A DNA stretch of 64,000 nt from G963663365 sp963663365 (GTDB taxonomy: Bacteria > Hinthialibacterota > Hinthialibacteria > Hinthialibacterales > G963663365). Position numbers and translations under genes: made by a program. The notes beneath the pieces were generated by a model, which was not told where the DNA came from, made no database searches, and saw only the letters and a list, made by a program, of their open reading frames with translations. The stretch lies in the NCBI GenBank assembly GCA_963663365.2, contig CAXXIH010000002.1, forward strand, positions 62,001-126,000, read 5' to 3'. Positions 44,770 through 53,895 of the stretch are shown piece by piece. How positions within the stretch are numbered: the first letter of the stretch is position 1; every line of letters begins with the position of its first letter.

Positions 44770-46356
44770 TCAGCGTGAGGCGAAGGTTGTGCTGGCGGTG
44801 GCGGTGGCGGCCCATTGGATTTCTCCCGCCACATCCAAAAGTCCGACTGCATCGATTTCATTCCAACCGGTAACATTGGCGGAATCGATATAAATCTTGA
44901 TTTTGTCGATTTTAAAATCGGATGTAATGGGGATTTTCGATACACCTTTTCCGGAGCCGATAGGAGTCGGATCGATACCTCGCCAGACTTCTACTTCTTT
45001 TTCTTTTGAATCGAGAATACATATCCGAATGACTGCGCCGGGATTGTAGGTCTCATAAATATGCACGGCGCTGGGGATCACCGATTCAGTATATTCCAAC
45101 AACAGCCATTCTTCTTGCCCATCGGGTGTTGCGGACGCCCAGGCGGTTACAATATCCCCGGCCTCTAATGTATCCGGTTTTCCGGTGGCTTGTTTCGGCG
45201 CCCACGCGTCTTTCGTGCCCGGCGGCGGAGACTCAAGCGTTTGCCCAAATATGCTGCTGGCTTCGGCCGACACGGCCCACTGCTTACCGCCGTCTTCATC
45301 GAGCAAGGCGACTGCATCAATTTCATTCCATCCACGTATTTTTTGTGAGTCCAGATAAATTTTGACAGCGTCGATCGTATCGCCGGCATTGATCGGAATC
45401 ATTGAAATACCATTCGATTCTGTGGGGGGAGTCGGATCTTGCCCTTCCCAAACTTCGACTTCGTTTCCGTCCTGGTCCAATACGCTGACCTTGTGAACGG
45501 CTCCGGGATTGTAGGTTTCATGAATTTCGATTCCCGAAGGTTTCACTGCGTTCCCATAGTGCAATACGAGCCATTCATCCTGCCCATCCGGTGTGGCTGA
45601 CGCCCAAGCTGTAACCACATCCCCGTCAAATGGTGTATTAGGTTTGCCCAGAACCTGGCTTATATCCCAATCGATCCGTTTAACGCCACGCTCGTATCGT
45701 GTGCCCATGTTTTGGTCAGGTTTTTGATGGGCAAGTGCTGTTACACATCCCGGCCAAGCGATAACAATGCCTTGACTATGAAGGCCGTTACTCACATGGA
45801 ACGAGTGCATTTGAATATGCTTTTCGATGTCTTGCAGCGAGTCCCAACGGCTCGAGTTCCAATAAGATAACAACTGTTGTGAGTCCTCCTCTCGTCCCGG
45901 GAGAGGCGCTACGGCAATCGGCAGCCAATTTAGATTTATACGATCCGTGTCTTCCGATTGCGCCGCCAAGGCCGTGAACGCAATCATGAAGGAATTCGGA
46001 AACTCATCCAGAAGGTTTTGCGAATCGCTATCCATTTGACGCAAATAGTATGCGGTTACCGATTTTTTGTTTTGAAGCGGATTGGAGCGCGAATATATAG
46101 TTACATAATGGTCATTATCGATTTTGTATTCCGGGAGAAACGTATCGACGAGTTTCTGTAATTCTTTTTTCCGGTTTTCCGCTTGGGCCTGCACCTGGAC
46201 GGATTTGAATCGCGGTAGAAAAAGAGCGTACATTGCAATCAGCAGCAGGGCAAAAAGCATACTCTCGACCGAAAAAAGCCGTTGTTTAAGCGTTCGATGC
46301 GCCGGTTTGCCCTTGCGATTGGACAAGTCCAAACTCCCATTGTCCAGGATTTCCAT
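44770..46356 (-). CDS. Membrane-anchored protein with pseudopilin-like motif and two tandem C-terminal beta domains
   Basis: 528 residues. One N-terminal membrane helix (about residues 30-50, SMLFALLLIAMYALFLPRF) is followed by a helical segment and a globular part. Near residue 180 it has VSNGLHSQGIVIAWPG, strikingly like the SNGLxSxG ends of the pseudopilins, although the N-terminus lacks the G/FTLIE cleavage site. The second half holds two copies of a ~140-residue domain (about 215-360 and 380-520). Each has WASATPDGQ-EWL, a block close to ETYNPGAVHKVSVLDQDG (IHETYNPGAV in both copies), EVEVWEG/RGxDPTP and GWNEIDAVxLLD. These look like carbohydrate-binding-like jelly-rolls of unknown family. 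No catalytic residues are evident. The ribosome site is weak. Confidence 0.65.
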   Translation of the reverse strand: MEILDNGSLDLSNRKGKPAHRTLKQRLFSVESMLFALLLIAMYALFLPRFKSVQVQAQAENRKKELQKLVDTFLPEYKIDNDHYVTIYSRSNPLQNKKSVTAYYLRQMDSDSQNLLDEFPNSFMIAFTALAAQSEDTDRINLNWLPIAVAPLPGREEDSQQLLSYWNSSRWDSLQDIEKHIQMHSFHVSNGLHSQGIVIAWPGCVTALAHQKPDQNMGTRYERGVKRIDWDISQVLGKPNTPFDGDVVTAWASATPDGQDEWLVLHYGNAVKPSGIEIHETYNPGAVHKVSVLDQDGNEVEVWEGQDPTPPTESNGISMIPINAGDTIDAVKIYLDSQKIRGWNEIDAVALLDEDGGKQWAVSAEASSIFGQTLESPPPGTKDAWAPKQATGKPDTLEAGDIVTAWASATPDGQEEWLLLEYTESVIPSAVHIYETYNPGAVIRICILDSKEKEVEVWRGIDPTPIGSGKGVSKIPITSDFKIDKIKIYIDSANVTGWNEIDAVGLLDVAGEIQWAATATASTTFASR

Positions 46357-46394
46357 CGGAAACGATGTTCCGGGGATAAGGGTACCATGAATGT

Positions 46395-47037
46395 TCGTTT
46401 TTTTGCGAGAGAGGAGAGAGTGGAATCACGAACTCACGAAATGGAAAAGAAGGGCACGAAAAATTTGCAGAGTTGTGTTGGATGGCGGGGGAGTTTTTGA
46501 AAAATACAATTCATTTTGTGCGGCCCTTACAGGGCCGATTATTTTGGGGGTGTTTACCCAGGGCTGCGCTACGCTGGCCCTGGGCTTCAGGCTTTTGTCC
46601 TTTCAGGACATGGCGTGTTCGTTTGAGGGAGCTGGTGGATGGGGAGATACGTGTGTACGTATGGCAAACAGCGGCTCATTCCGCCCATGGCGGAATTCGC
46701 CCTCCCGGCCCGTGACCGGGCAGGATTCCGCCAAGGCGGGACGCCTAACGGCCCACACCCGGGTACCCCTGTAGGCAAGAAGCCTAACGGCACCTAAATT
46801 AAAAGTAGCCGGTGCGCGCATACGCGCGACCCGGGCTCCCATTAAAGCGCCATGGAAAATATAATTGATCAGCGCCCTGCAAACCGACACTTTTCATTAA
46901 TTGCCTCGCACTTACAGCGCTTAGGATTTTTGGGGGCATTTACCCAGGCTGACGCCCTTCGTCTGCCGATGGCATCCTCGGGCTCTAGCCTGGGCTACAC
47001 TTGCTACGCGCTTTCAGCGCTTTGGTGTGTTCCAATC
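46395..47037 (-). repeat. Array of repeat modules in reverse orientation
   Basis: All recognisable modules are inverted relative to those left of 38.3 kb: ATCACGAACTCACGAAATGG, GGGCACGAAAAATTTGC, GGCCCTTACAGGGCC, the GCGCTACGC...CCTGGGC hairpin, CAAACAGCGGCTCATTCCGC, GACCGGGCAGGATTCCGCC, GGTACCCCTGTAGGCAAG, GGTGCGCGCATACGCGCGAC and CGCACTTACAGCGCTTAGG. Confidence 0.75.
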
Positions 47038-47227
47038 AGAGAGATTGTGGATGGCGGGGGAGTTTTTGAAATTAGCAAACCTTTGTATCGCCTCTTGCGC
47101 CTTACGGCGCGCAGATAAAAAATTTATCTGCGCCACCCGGGTGGAGGGGGTTGGGTGGATGGGGAGAACCGTGTGTACGTATGGCAAACAGCGGCTCATC
47201 CCGCCAAGGGCGGGATGAGCCCTTTCT
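47038..47227. repeat. Left copy of the 190-bp direct repeat flanking the IS element
   Basis: Identical, base for base as read, to 48891-49080. It consists of host repeat modules (GGATGGCGGGGGAGTTTTTG through GGGCGGGATGAGCCCTTTCT), so the IS target was itself a member of the repeat family. Confidence 0.9.
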
Positions 47228-48890
47228 CTTGACTTCACATTTGCGACACCCTTACTTTTTATGAATGGCATCAAATAGAATCTGTTGTTCCTTATCCATT
47301 CTCAGCACTCTTTTTTTCTTCATTTTCGAATCTGGAAGTGTGTAGTGCATTTCGTACATATTGTGTGTCAGTTCCCCCGCCCTCTTTGCGCTCATCACGA
47401 TCTTTTTGTTTTTCAATAGCCGCTCCAGTTCCTTGTAAATGGCATAGGCCGCAAAGGCGATGCACAGGTGGGCTTCAATCCGACGTCTTCGATAGTGATG
47501 AATCGGACGCACTCGCAAATCGGTTTTCGAAATACGGAAGGCTCTCTCGATCTGCCATAGGTGAGAATACTGTTCGGCAATCTTCTTGGCGCCAAGGCGC
47601 GTATTGGTCAAATATCCTTTCAAACCATCCCATTTTTGATCCGCAAGCACCTTCTCTTCATCAATCCGTACCGATACCGCGCCGTCCATCACCAAGAACT
47701 TGTTGTACCCTCGATTGTTGAGGTTCTCTTTGGTCAAACGCCCGCTCCGGATGCGTTTCTGAAGCCGGGATAAGCCTTTTTCCCGATTCCGTGCATCCTT
47801 GCTTGCACGCTTTGCCGAATACGTGACGGCCAAACGCGTACCATCCTCACGCTTCAACACAAAGTGATCGCCATGTTGTAAGCTCTTGGAGCGGGACAGA
47901 ATTTCTTGCTTGATTTCTTCGCTTTCAGTCTTGATCCGTGCTCCGATAATGAACCGATAGTGGGCTTCGGAAAGACGCGCTAAGTTGGCTTTCGAAAGCA
48001 TGGCGGCGTCGGCGACAACAATCGGTTGTTGAAATCCATACCGTTTTTGAATTTGGGTGAGTGTGGGTAGCAACGTGTGGCCTTCAAAGGTGTTGCCTTC
48101 AAATACATCGTAACCGATGGGCAAGCCACCCTCCCCAACCAACAATCCCAACATGATTTGTGGATGCTGGAACTTCCCGTCTTTGGAAAAACCGATCTTT
48201 CGCAAATCATCCTCGTCTTCAGCTTCAAAATACAACGTGGTCATGTCGTAAAAAACGACCGAGATGGAACCCAAGTGCTTTTGGCTGTGCCGGTAAACGA
48301 TTTGTTCGACTTCTTGTTTGTAGCGGCCGTGCAGACGGTCGAGAAATGCATACAGCGTATTAACAGACAGCGAAATACCTTCATAACGGTAAAGATAGTC
48401 AACCGTCTTCAGTTTGCTGGTAGGAAAAGCCAAACGGGCAATCACGAGGTGTCGAAATAAACGGTCATCAATTTGATTGAAACCGATGTGATCGAATAAG
48501 CTTCCAAAAATCAGTTCGGGACCAATCGTGCGAATACTGGCATTCGATAACGAATCCATAGCATTTTCGACAATTAAATCCGTTGCGCTTTCCAGGGCGA
48601 AGAGTTTGCTTTGGTATGGATCCGATTTTTGGGCAATACTCTGGGCCTGGAGCCACATGCGCTCGATGACAGCAGGATCTTTTGAAGTTCCTATGGTCTG
48701 AACAACACGGTACTTCCCTTTTTCTTTGCGGATGACTTTCACACTGGTCGAACCGCTACGATTAACAATCTTCCGCGCAAACATTTTTTTAATTTAACTT
48801 TGCGACACCCAAATCACAACCCCGCCAAAACTTAAGTGCCATAATATCAATAGGTTATAAATTTGAACATTTGAGCCTTATGAAGTCAGG
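47228..48890 (-). mobile_element. IS1634-family insertion sequence (1663 bp)
   Basis: One intact transposase gene with ends CTTGACTTCA (47228) and, inverted, CCTGACTTCA (48890): 9 of 10 bases match. The element is exactly bracketed by a 190-bp direct repeat. Long, variable-length target duplications are a documented hallmark of IS1634, so the flanks support both the family call and a recent single insertion. A 12-bp direct motif TTTGCGACACCC occurs near both ends (47240 and 48799). Confidence 0.9.
47252..48784 (-). CDS. IS1634-family transposase
   Basis: A 510-residue DDE transposase of the IS1634 (IS4-like) family, apparently intact. The catalytic region shows VVFYDMTTLYFEAE (first Asp), IVVADAAMLSKAN (second Asp) and the long insertion before the third acidic residue in YSHLWQIERAFRISKTDL, followed by RPIHHYRRRRIEAHLCIAF. 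The N-terminus (FARKIVNRSGSTSVKVIRK) is family-typical. It cuts and joins the element's own ends. The start at 48784 lies 106 bases inside the right end. No other copy of the gene is in the window, and intact coding plus perfect flanking repeats indicate a recent arrival. Confidence 0.95.
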   Translation of the reverse strand: MFARKIVNRSGSTSVKVIRKEKGKYRVVQTIGTSKDPAVIERMWLQAQSIAQKSDPYQSKLFALESATDLIVENAMDSLSNASIRTIGPELIFGSLFDHIGFNQIDDRLFRHLVIARLAFPTSKLKTVDYLYRYEGISLSVNTLYAFLDRLHGRYKQEVEQIVYRHSQKHLGSISVVFYDMTTLYFEAEDEDDLRKIGFSKDGKFQHPQIMLGLLVGEGGLPIGYDVFEGNTFEGHTLLPTLTQIQKRYGFQQPIVVADAAMLSKANLARLSEAHYRFIIGARIKTESEEIKQEILSRSKSLQHGDHFVLKREDGTRLAVTYSAKRASKDARNREKGLSRLQKRIRSGRLTKENLNNRGYNKFLVMDGAVSVRIDEEKVLADQKWDGLKGYLTNTRLGAKKIAEQYSHLWQIERAFRISKTDLRVRPIHHYRRRRIEAHLCIAFAAYAIYKELERLLKNKKIVMSAKRAGELTHNMYEMHYTLPDSKMKKKRVLRMDKEQQILFDAIHKK

Positions 48891-49080
48891 AGAGAGATTG
48901 TGGATGGCGGGGGAGTTTTTGAAATTAGCAAACCTTTGTATCGCCTCTTGCGCCTTACGGCGCGCAGATAAAAAATTTATCTGCGCCACCCGGGTGGAGG
49001 GGGTTGGGTGGATGGGGAGAACCGTGTGTACGTATGGCAAACAGCGGCTCATCCCGCCAAGGGCGGGATGAGCCCTTTCT
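48891..49080. repeat. Right copy of the 190-bp direct repeat flanking the IS element
   Basis: Identical to 47038-47227. It is followed by GTTTTGAAACCAGTTCTAAG (about 49100), which resembles the right inverted end of the element at 18579-18852, so the original target was probably a complete member of that repeat family. Confidence 0.9.
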
Positions 49081-49193
49081 GACTAAATACGAAGTGGAGT
49101 TTTGAAACCAGTTCTAAGTTCAGAGCCTCAACATCGGCCGGACAAAATCAATCAACCGATATCGGATGAATGAAATTGAATAGCCGATATCAG

Positions 49194-52100
49194 TTAGGAA
49201 ATATCCGCGTGATAATGTTGTAGCGATTTTACCTGGCCATGGCCGGATTTGTACGCCTCAATACCCTTGGCGGCGGTTAACGCCGCAGCGGTAGTCGTGA
49301 TATAAGGCACTTTGTACTTGATCGCTGTTTTGCGAATGTATGAGTCATCATACTTGCTGTATTTCCCCATCGGTGTATTGACAACCAGATCGATGTCGCG
49401 GTTGGTGATGGCATCCACAATATGCGGGCGGCCCTGATGCAGTTTATTGATCTTTTCGCAGGCTACACCCTGGGCGGATAGATACTGATGAGTGCCCTCA
49501 GTCGCGACAATTTTAAAGCCCATGTTTACAAACCGCCGGGCAGCATCCAATACGGCCGGTTTGTCATCATCGATCACAGTCATCAAGACGGCGCCCTCAA
49601 TCGGCAGGCGTTGTTTGGCCGCATCTTGGGCTTTAAAGAATGCCAATCCAAACGAATCGGCCATGCCCAGAACTTCGCCGGTTGAACGCATTTCCGGTCC
49701 CAAAACCGGATCGACTTCCGGGAACATATTGAACGGGAACACGGCTTCTTTAACACCGAAATGAGGAATCGCTTTTCTTTCAAGATTCAAGTCAGATAGT
49801 TTTTTGCCCAGCATGACCTGTGTTGCCAAACGGGCCATGGGGATATTGCAGACTTTGGAAACCAGCGGCACGGTGCGCGAAGCGCGGGGATTGGCCTCCA
49901 AAATATAAACGGTATCTTCGGCAATGGCATATTGGATATTCATCAAGCCGACGACGTTCATTTCAATAGCGATCTTTCGGGTGTATTCCTCAATCGTGGC
50001 CACATGCTTTTGAGGGATGCTGATCGGCGGAATAACACAGGCGGAATCGCCGGAATGGACACCCGCCAATTCAATGTGTTCCATAACCGCCGGAACGAAG
50101 GCATCGGTTCCATCCGCAATCGCATCGGCCTCGGCTTCGATGGCATTCTCCAAGAATTTGTCTATTAATATAGGCCGTTCAGGAGAGACATCGACCGCGA
50201 CGGCTACATACTGTTTCAGCATTTGCTCATCGTGGACGATCTCCATGGCCCGGCCACCCAATACATAGGAGGGGCGGACGATTAGGGGATAACCGATTTG
50301 TTCCGCAATCTCGAGAGCCTCTTCGAGCGTGCTGGCCATTCCCGATTCCGGTTCGGGAATTCCCAATTTACCCATCATCTTACGGAAACGGTCGCGGTCT
50401 TCGGCAAGATCAATGGTTTGAGGCGAAGTGCCGATGATCTTTACGCCCGCCTTTTCGAGTTCATCGGCGATATTAAGCGGTGTTTGTCCGCCGAATTGAA
50501 CGATGACGCCTTCCGGTTTCTCTTTTTCATAAATGCTTAAAACATCTTCGACCGTGAGCGGCTCAAAGTAGAGTTTATCGGACGTGTCATAATCCGTAGA
50601 AACCGTCTCCGGATTACAGTTCACCATAATGGTTTCGAAACCTTCATCACGAAGCGCAAAGGCGGCATGGACACAGCAGTAATCGAATTCGATTCCCTGC
50701 CCGATTCGGTTGGGGCCGCCGCCGAGGATCATGATTTTCCGGTTCTGCGTGGTTTCCACACGGTCCGGCGCATTATATGTGGAATAATAATAAGCGGCGT
50801 TTTCGACACCGCTGACCGGAACGGCATCATAGGCCTTGAGCAGGCCAATCGAAAGCCGGTGTTCGCGGATTTCATGTTCGGGGATTCCAAGCAGTTTTCC
50901 GAGATAACGGTCGGAAAAACCATCTTTCTTTGCGCGGGTGAGCATTTCATCGGAGAGTTTTTCGCCTTTGAAGCGAAGAATTTCCTCTTCCAACTCCACG
51001 AGTTCTTTCATCTGCTCAATAAACCAGGCTTTGATATATGTCTTTTCAAAAAGTTGCTCGACGGTTGCGCCTTTACGAAGCGCCTCATACATCAGGAACT
51101 GACGGTCGCTGGAGGGTTCAGTGAGCCTATTGAGAAGGTCCTCAAGCGTGAGTTCGTTATAGTTTTTCACGAATCCCAAACCATAGCGTCCTTTTTCAAG
51201 GGAGCGGATCGATTTTTGCAGGGCCTCTTTGTAGGTCTTGCCGATGCTCATGACTTCGCCGACAGCACGCATTTGTGTCCCGAGTTTGTCTTCGACATCC
51301 TTAAATTTTTCGAAATCCCAGCGCGCAAATTTGACGACAACGTAATCGCCGGAAGGTGTATATTTTTCAAGCGTGCCATCGCGCCAATAGGGGATTTCAT
51401 CCATGGTGACGCCGCTGGCAAGCATGGAAGAGATCATGGCAATTGGAAATCCGGTAGCCTTGGAGGCCAAGGCCGACGAGCGCGATGTGCGTGGATTGAT
51501 TTCAATAACAACAACTCTTCCGGTCTTGGGATCATGGGCGAATTGGATATTCGTACCACCGATGACTTGAATGGCTTCAACGATCTCATAGGAGTATTTT
51601 TCCAAACGTTCCTGGAGTTCCGGGGCGATGGTCAGCATCGGCGCGGTACAGTAAGAATCGCCGGTATGGACTCCCATGGCATCGACGTTTTCAATAAAGC
51701 AGACGGTGATGATCTGATTTTGGGCATCGCGTACGACTTCCAATTCCAGTTCTTCCCAGCCCAAAACAGATTCTTCGATCAAAACCTGGCCGACGAGACT
51801 GGCCGATAAGCCACGGCCGGCGATGAGGCGAAGTTCTTCACAATTAAAGACCATGCCTCCGCCGGTTCCCCCCATGGTATAGGCCGGACGGACAACGAGC
51901 GGATATCCGATTTGATCAGCAATCCGTTCCGCCTCATCCACCGTATGCGCGATCTCACTTTGCGGAAGATCAATCCCCAAACGCGTCATCGTTTCTTTAA
52001 AAGCCAGGCGGTCTTCGCCGCGCTCAATTGCATCGACCTTAACGCCGATGATTTGAACATTGTATTTTTCAAGAATGCCCTTTTTGGATAGTTCAGATGA

Positions 52101-52394
52101 TAGATTCAATCCGGACTGACCACCCAAGTTCGGCAAGAGAGCATCAGGCCGTTCCTTGGCGATGATTTCCTCAAGGGTCTCCGCTGTGAGCGGCTCGATA
52201 TAGGTGTAATCGGCCATGCCGGGATCGGTCATGATGGTAGCCGGGTTTGAATTAACCAATACGATTTCATAACCAAGCTTGCGAAGCGCTTTGCACGCCT
52301 GGGTCCCCGAATAGTCGAATTCACACGCCTGTCCGATGATAATCGGACCGGAGCCGATGATTAATACTTTGTGAATATCTTCGCGTTTTGGCAT
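49194..52394 (-). CDS. carB: Carbamoyl-phosphate synthase large subunit
   Basis: A 1066-residue enzyme, the usual length for CarB. It makes carbamoyl phosphate from bicarbonate, ATP and ammonia delivered by CarA, for pyrimidines and arginine. The N-terminal ATP-grasp half has GSGPIIIGQACEFDYSG, NSNPATIMTDP and EINPRTSRSSALASKATG. The second half repeats the pattern (GGGPNRIGQGIEFDYC, NCNPETVSTDYDTSD, EANPRASRTVPLVSK). The C-terminal MGS-like allosteric domain is present (ATEGTHQYLSAQG, VVNTPMG). I start at MPKREDI (52394), which has GAGGAAGAG ahead; an in-frame upstream extension of 32 codons is not family sequence. carA is not in the window. It lies downstream of gdhA on the same strand, separated by a terminator. 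Confidence 0.97.
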   Translation of the reverse strand: MPKREDIHKVLIIGSGPIIIGQACEFDYSGTQACKALRKLGYEIVLVNSNPATIMTDPGMADYTYIEPLTAETLEEIIAKERPDALLPNLGGQSGLNLSSELSKKGILEKYNVQIIGVKVDAIERGEDRLAFKETMTRLGIDLPQSEIAHTVDEAERIADQIGYPLVVRPAYTMGGTGGGMVFNCEELRLIAGRGLSASLVGQVLIEESVLGWEELELEVVRDAQNQIITVCFIENVDAMGVHTGDSYCTAPMLTIAPELQERLEKYSYEIVEAIQVIGGTNIQFAHDPKTGRVVVIEINPRTSRSSALASKATGFPIAMISSMLASGVTMDEIPYWRDGTLEKYTPSGDYVVVKFARWDFEKFKDVEDKLGTQMRAVGEVMSIGKTYKEALQKSIRSLEKGRYGLGFVKNYNELTLEDLLNRLTEPSSDRQFLMYEALRKGATVEQLFEKTYIKAWFIEQMKELVELEEEILRFKGEKLSDEMLTRAKKDGFSDRYLGKLLGIPEHEIREHRLSIGLLKAYDAVPVSGVENAAYYYSTYNAPDRVETTQNRKIMILGGGPNRIGQGIEFDYCCVHAAFALRDEGFETIMVNCNPETVSTDYDTSDKLYFEPLTVEDVLSIYEKEKPEGVIVQFGGQTPLNIADELEKAGVKIIGTSPQTIDLAEDRDRFRKMMGKLGIPEPESGMASTLEEALEIAEQIGYPLIVRPSYVLGGRAMEIVHDEQMLKQYVAVAVDVSPERPILIDKFLENAIEAEADAIADGTDAFVPAVMEHIELAGVHSGDSACVIPPISIPQKHVATIEEYTRKIAIEMNVVGLMNIQYAIAEDTVYILEANPRASRTVPLVSKVCNIPMARLATQVMLGKKLSDLNLERKAIPHFGVKEAVFPFNMFPEVDPVLGPEMRSTGEVLGMADSFGLAFFKAQDAAKQRLPIEGAVLMTVIDDDKPAVLDAARRFVNMGFKIVATEGTHQYLSAQGVACEKINKLHQGRPHIVDAITNRDIDLVVNTPMGKYSKYDDSYIRKTAIKYKVPYITTTAAALTAAKGIEAYKSGHGQVKSLQHYHADIS

Positions 52395-52466
52395 ACCACT
52401 CTTCCTCAAAGCAAGAATCAAAATCACGGCGAACCACCTTATAGCCCGCTCGCGCCTTGGAGTTCT

Positions 52467-52508
52467 AAAGAAAAGCGGCCTTTCCCTCATGATCGAGGCA
52501 AAGGCCGC
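52467..52508 (-). terminator. Rho-independent terminator of gdhA
   Basis: Read on the minus strand, GCGGCCTTT pairs perfectly with AAAGGCCGC, with CCTC/GAGG pairing inside the loop, followed by TTTTCTTT. It lies 47 bases after the gdhA stop and ahead of carB, so carB needs its own promoter. Confidence 0.8.
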
Positions 52509-52554
52509 ATCACCATTCTTTATCGTTTACGAATGCAATGTAAACAGGGAAAAA

Positions 52555-53895
52555 TCACACTACACCCTGATCCAGCATTGCATCGGCGACTTTCACAAAA
52601 CCAGCGATATTGGCGCCCATAACCAAGTTACCGGGAGCATCATATTCTTTGGCTGTGCCTGAAACTTGGTCATAAATAGCCTTCATGATGATCTGCAGAC
52701 GTTGGTCGACTTCTTCACGCGGCCATCCCAAGTGTTGCGCATTTTGGGACATTTCCAGACCGGACACGGCCACACCACCGGCATTTGCGGCTTTGCCGGG
52801 ACCATAAAGCGTCTTGTTTTGGAGGAAAATATCGACGCCTTCAGGACTGGTGGGCATATTGGCGCCTTCGGAAACAACCTTGCAGCCATTCTTGATCAAT
52901 GTCTGTGCATCTTCGCCGGAAACTTCGTTCTGAGTCGCCGAAGGAAATGCGCAGTCGCATTTGACATCCCAAGGACGTACACCTTCTTTGTACTCAACAC
53001 CCTTGAACTTGTCGGCATATTCACGAATCCGGCCCCGCTGAACGTTTTTCAGATCCAGAACAAACGCCAATTTTTCTTCATCAATGCCCTTGGGATCGTA
53101 AATGGTTCCATTGGAATCGGAGAGGGTCACGCATTTGCCGCCGAGTTGATTGACTTTTTCAACTGTATACTGGGCGACATTACCGGAGCCGGAAACGGTG
53201 CATACTTTGCCTTGCAGGCTGTCACCGACATCGGCGAGCATATTTTGAGCGAAATAGACCGCGCCGTATCCGGTGGCCTCGGGCCGGATCAACGAGCCGC
53301 CCCAGTTGATGCCTTTGCCGGTAAGCGTGCCGGTGAACTCATTACGGATACGTTTGTACTGTCCAAAGAGGAAGCCGATTTCACGTCCGCCGACACCGAT
53401 ATCGCCTGCGGGAACATCCGTGTCTTTACCGATGTGTTTGCAGAGTTCAGTCATAAACGACTGGCAGAAACGCATCACTTCGGCATCCGACTTGCCTTTG
53501 GGCTCGAAATCGGAACCGCCTTTGCCGCCGCCCATGGGGAGTGTGGTCAGAGCGTTTTTGAAAATTTGCTCGAAGGCCAAGAACTTGAGAAGTCCCAAAC
53601 GCACGGTGGGGTGGAAACGTAGGCCGCCCTTGTAGGGGCCAATGGCGCTGTTGAATTCAATGCGGAATCCGCGATTGACCTGAACTTCGCCCCGGTCATC
53701 GACCCAGGGCACGCGGAACATGATTACGCGTTCGGGCTCGGTGAGACGTTCCAGAATCCGGTTTTTTTCGTACTTGGGATGGCGATTCAAAACGGGCTCA
53801 AGCGATTCAAGTACTTCAGTCAGGGCCTGATGAAACTCGGTTTCATTCGGATTACGGCTCACAACGAGATCAATGATATTCTTTGCATAAGACAC
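52555..53895 (-). CDS. gdhA: NADP-type glutamate dehydrogenase
   Basis: A 446-residue enzyme with close similarity to E. coli-type GdhA over its whole length: LTEPERVIMFRVPWVDD, AIGPYKGGLRFHP (catalytic lysine region), TTLPMGGGKGGSDFDP-like segment (here DFEP), DVPAGDIGVGGREIGF and GSLIRPEATGYG. It assimilates ammonia onto 2-oxoglutarate with NADPH. The start is most likely the GTG at 53895, eight bases after GGAGG. An upstream ATG at 53961 would add 22 residues with no family match. The gene is divergent from the NrpR-like regulator. The inverted repeat TATTGG-N10-CCAATA lies upstream at 54021-54042. Confidence 0.95.
   Translation of the reverse strand: MSYAKNIIDLVVSRNPNETEFHQALTEVLESLEPVLNRHPKYEKNRILERLTEPERVIMFRVPWVDDRGEVQVNRGFRIEFNSAIGPYKGGLRFHPTVRLGLLKFLAFEQIFKNALTTLPMGGGKGGSDFEPKGKSDAEVMRFCQSFMTELCKHIGKDTDVPAGDIGVGGREIGFLFGQYKRIRNEFTGTLTGKGINWGGSLIRPEATGYGAVYFAQNMLADVGDSLQGKVCTVSGSGNVAQYTVEKVNQLGGKCVTLSDSNGTIYDPKGIDEEKLAFVLDLKNVQRGRIREYADKFKGVEYKEGVRPWDVKCDCAFPSATQNEVSGEDAQTLIKNGCKVVSEGANMPTSPEGVDIFLQNKTLYGPGKAANAGGVAVSGLEMSQNAQHLGWPREEVDQRLQIIMKAIYDQVSGTAKEYDAPGNLVMGANIAGFVKVADAMLDQGVV

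Noticed and set aside
50667..51809. 380-codon plus-strand open frame inside carB
   Set aside because: It is antisense to highly conserved carB motifs and has no ribosome site.
52666..53622. 318-codon plus-strand open frame inside gdhA
   Set aside because: Antisense shadow of a conserved enzyme; no independent evidence.
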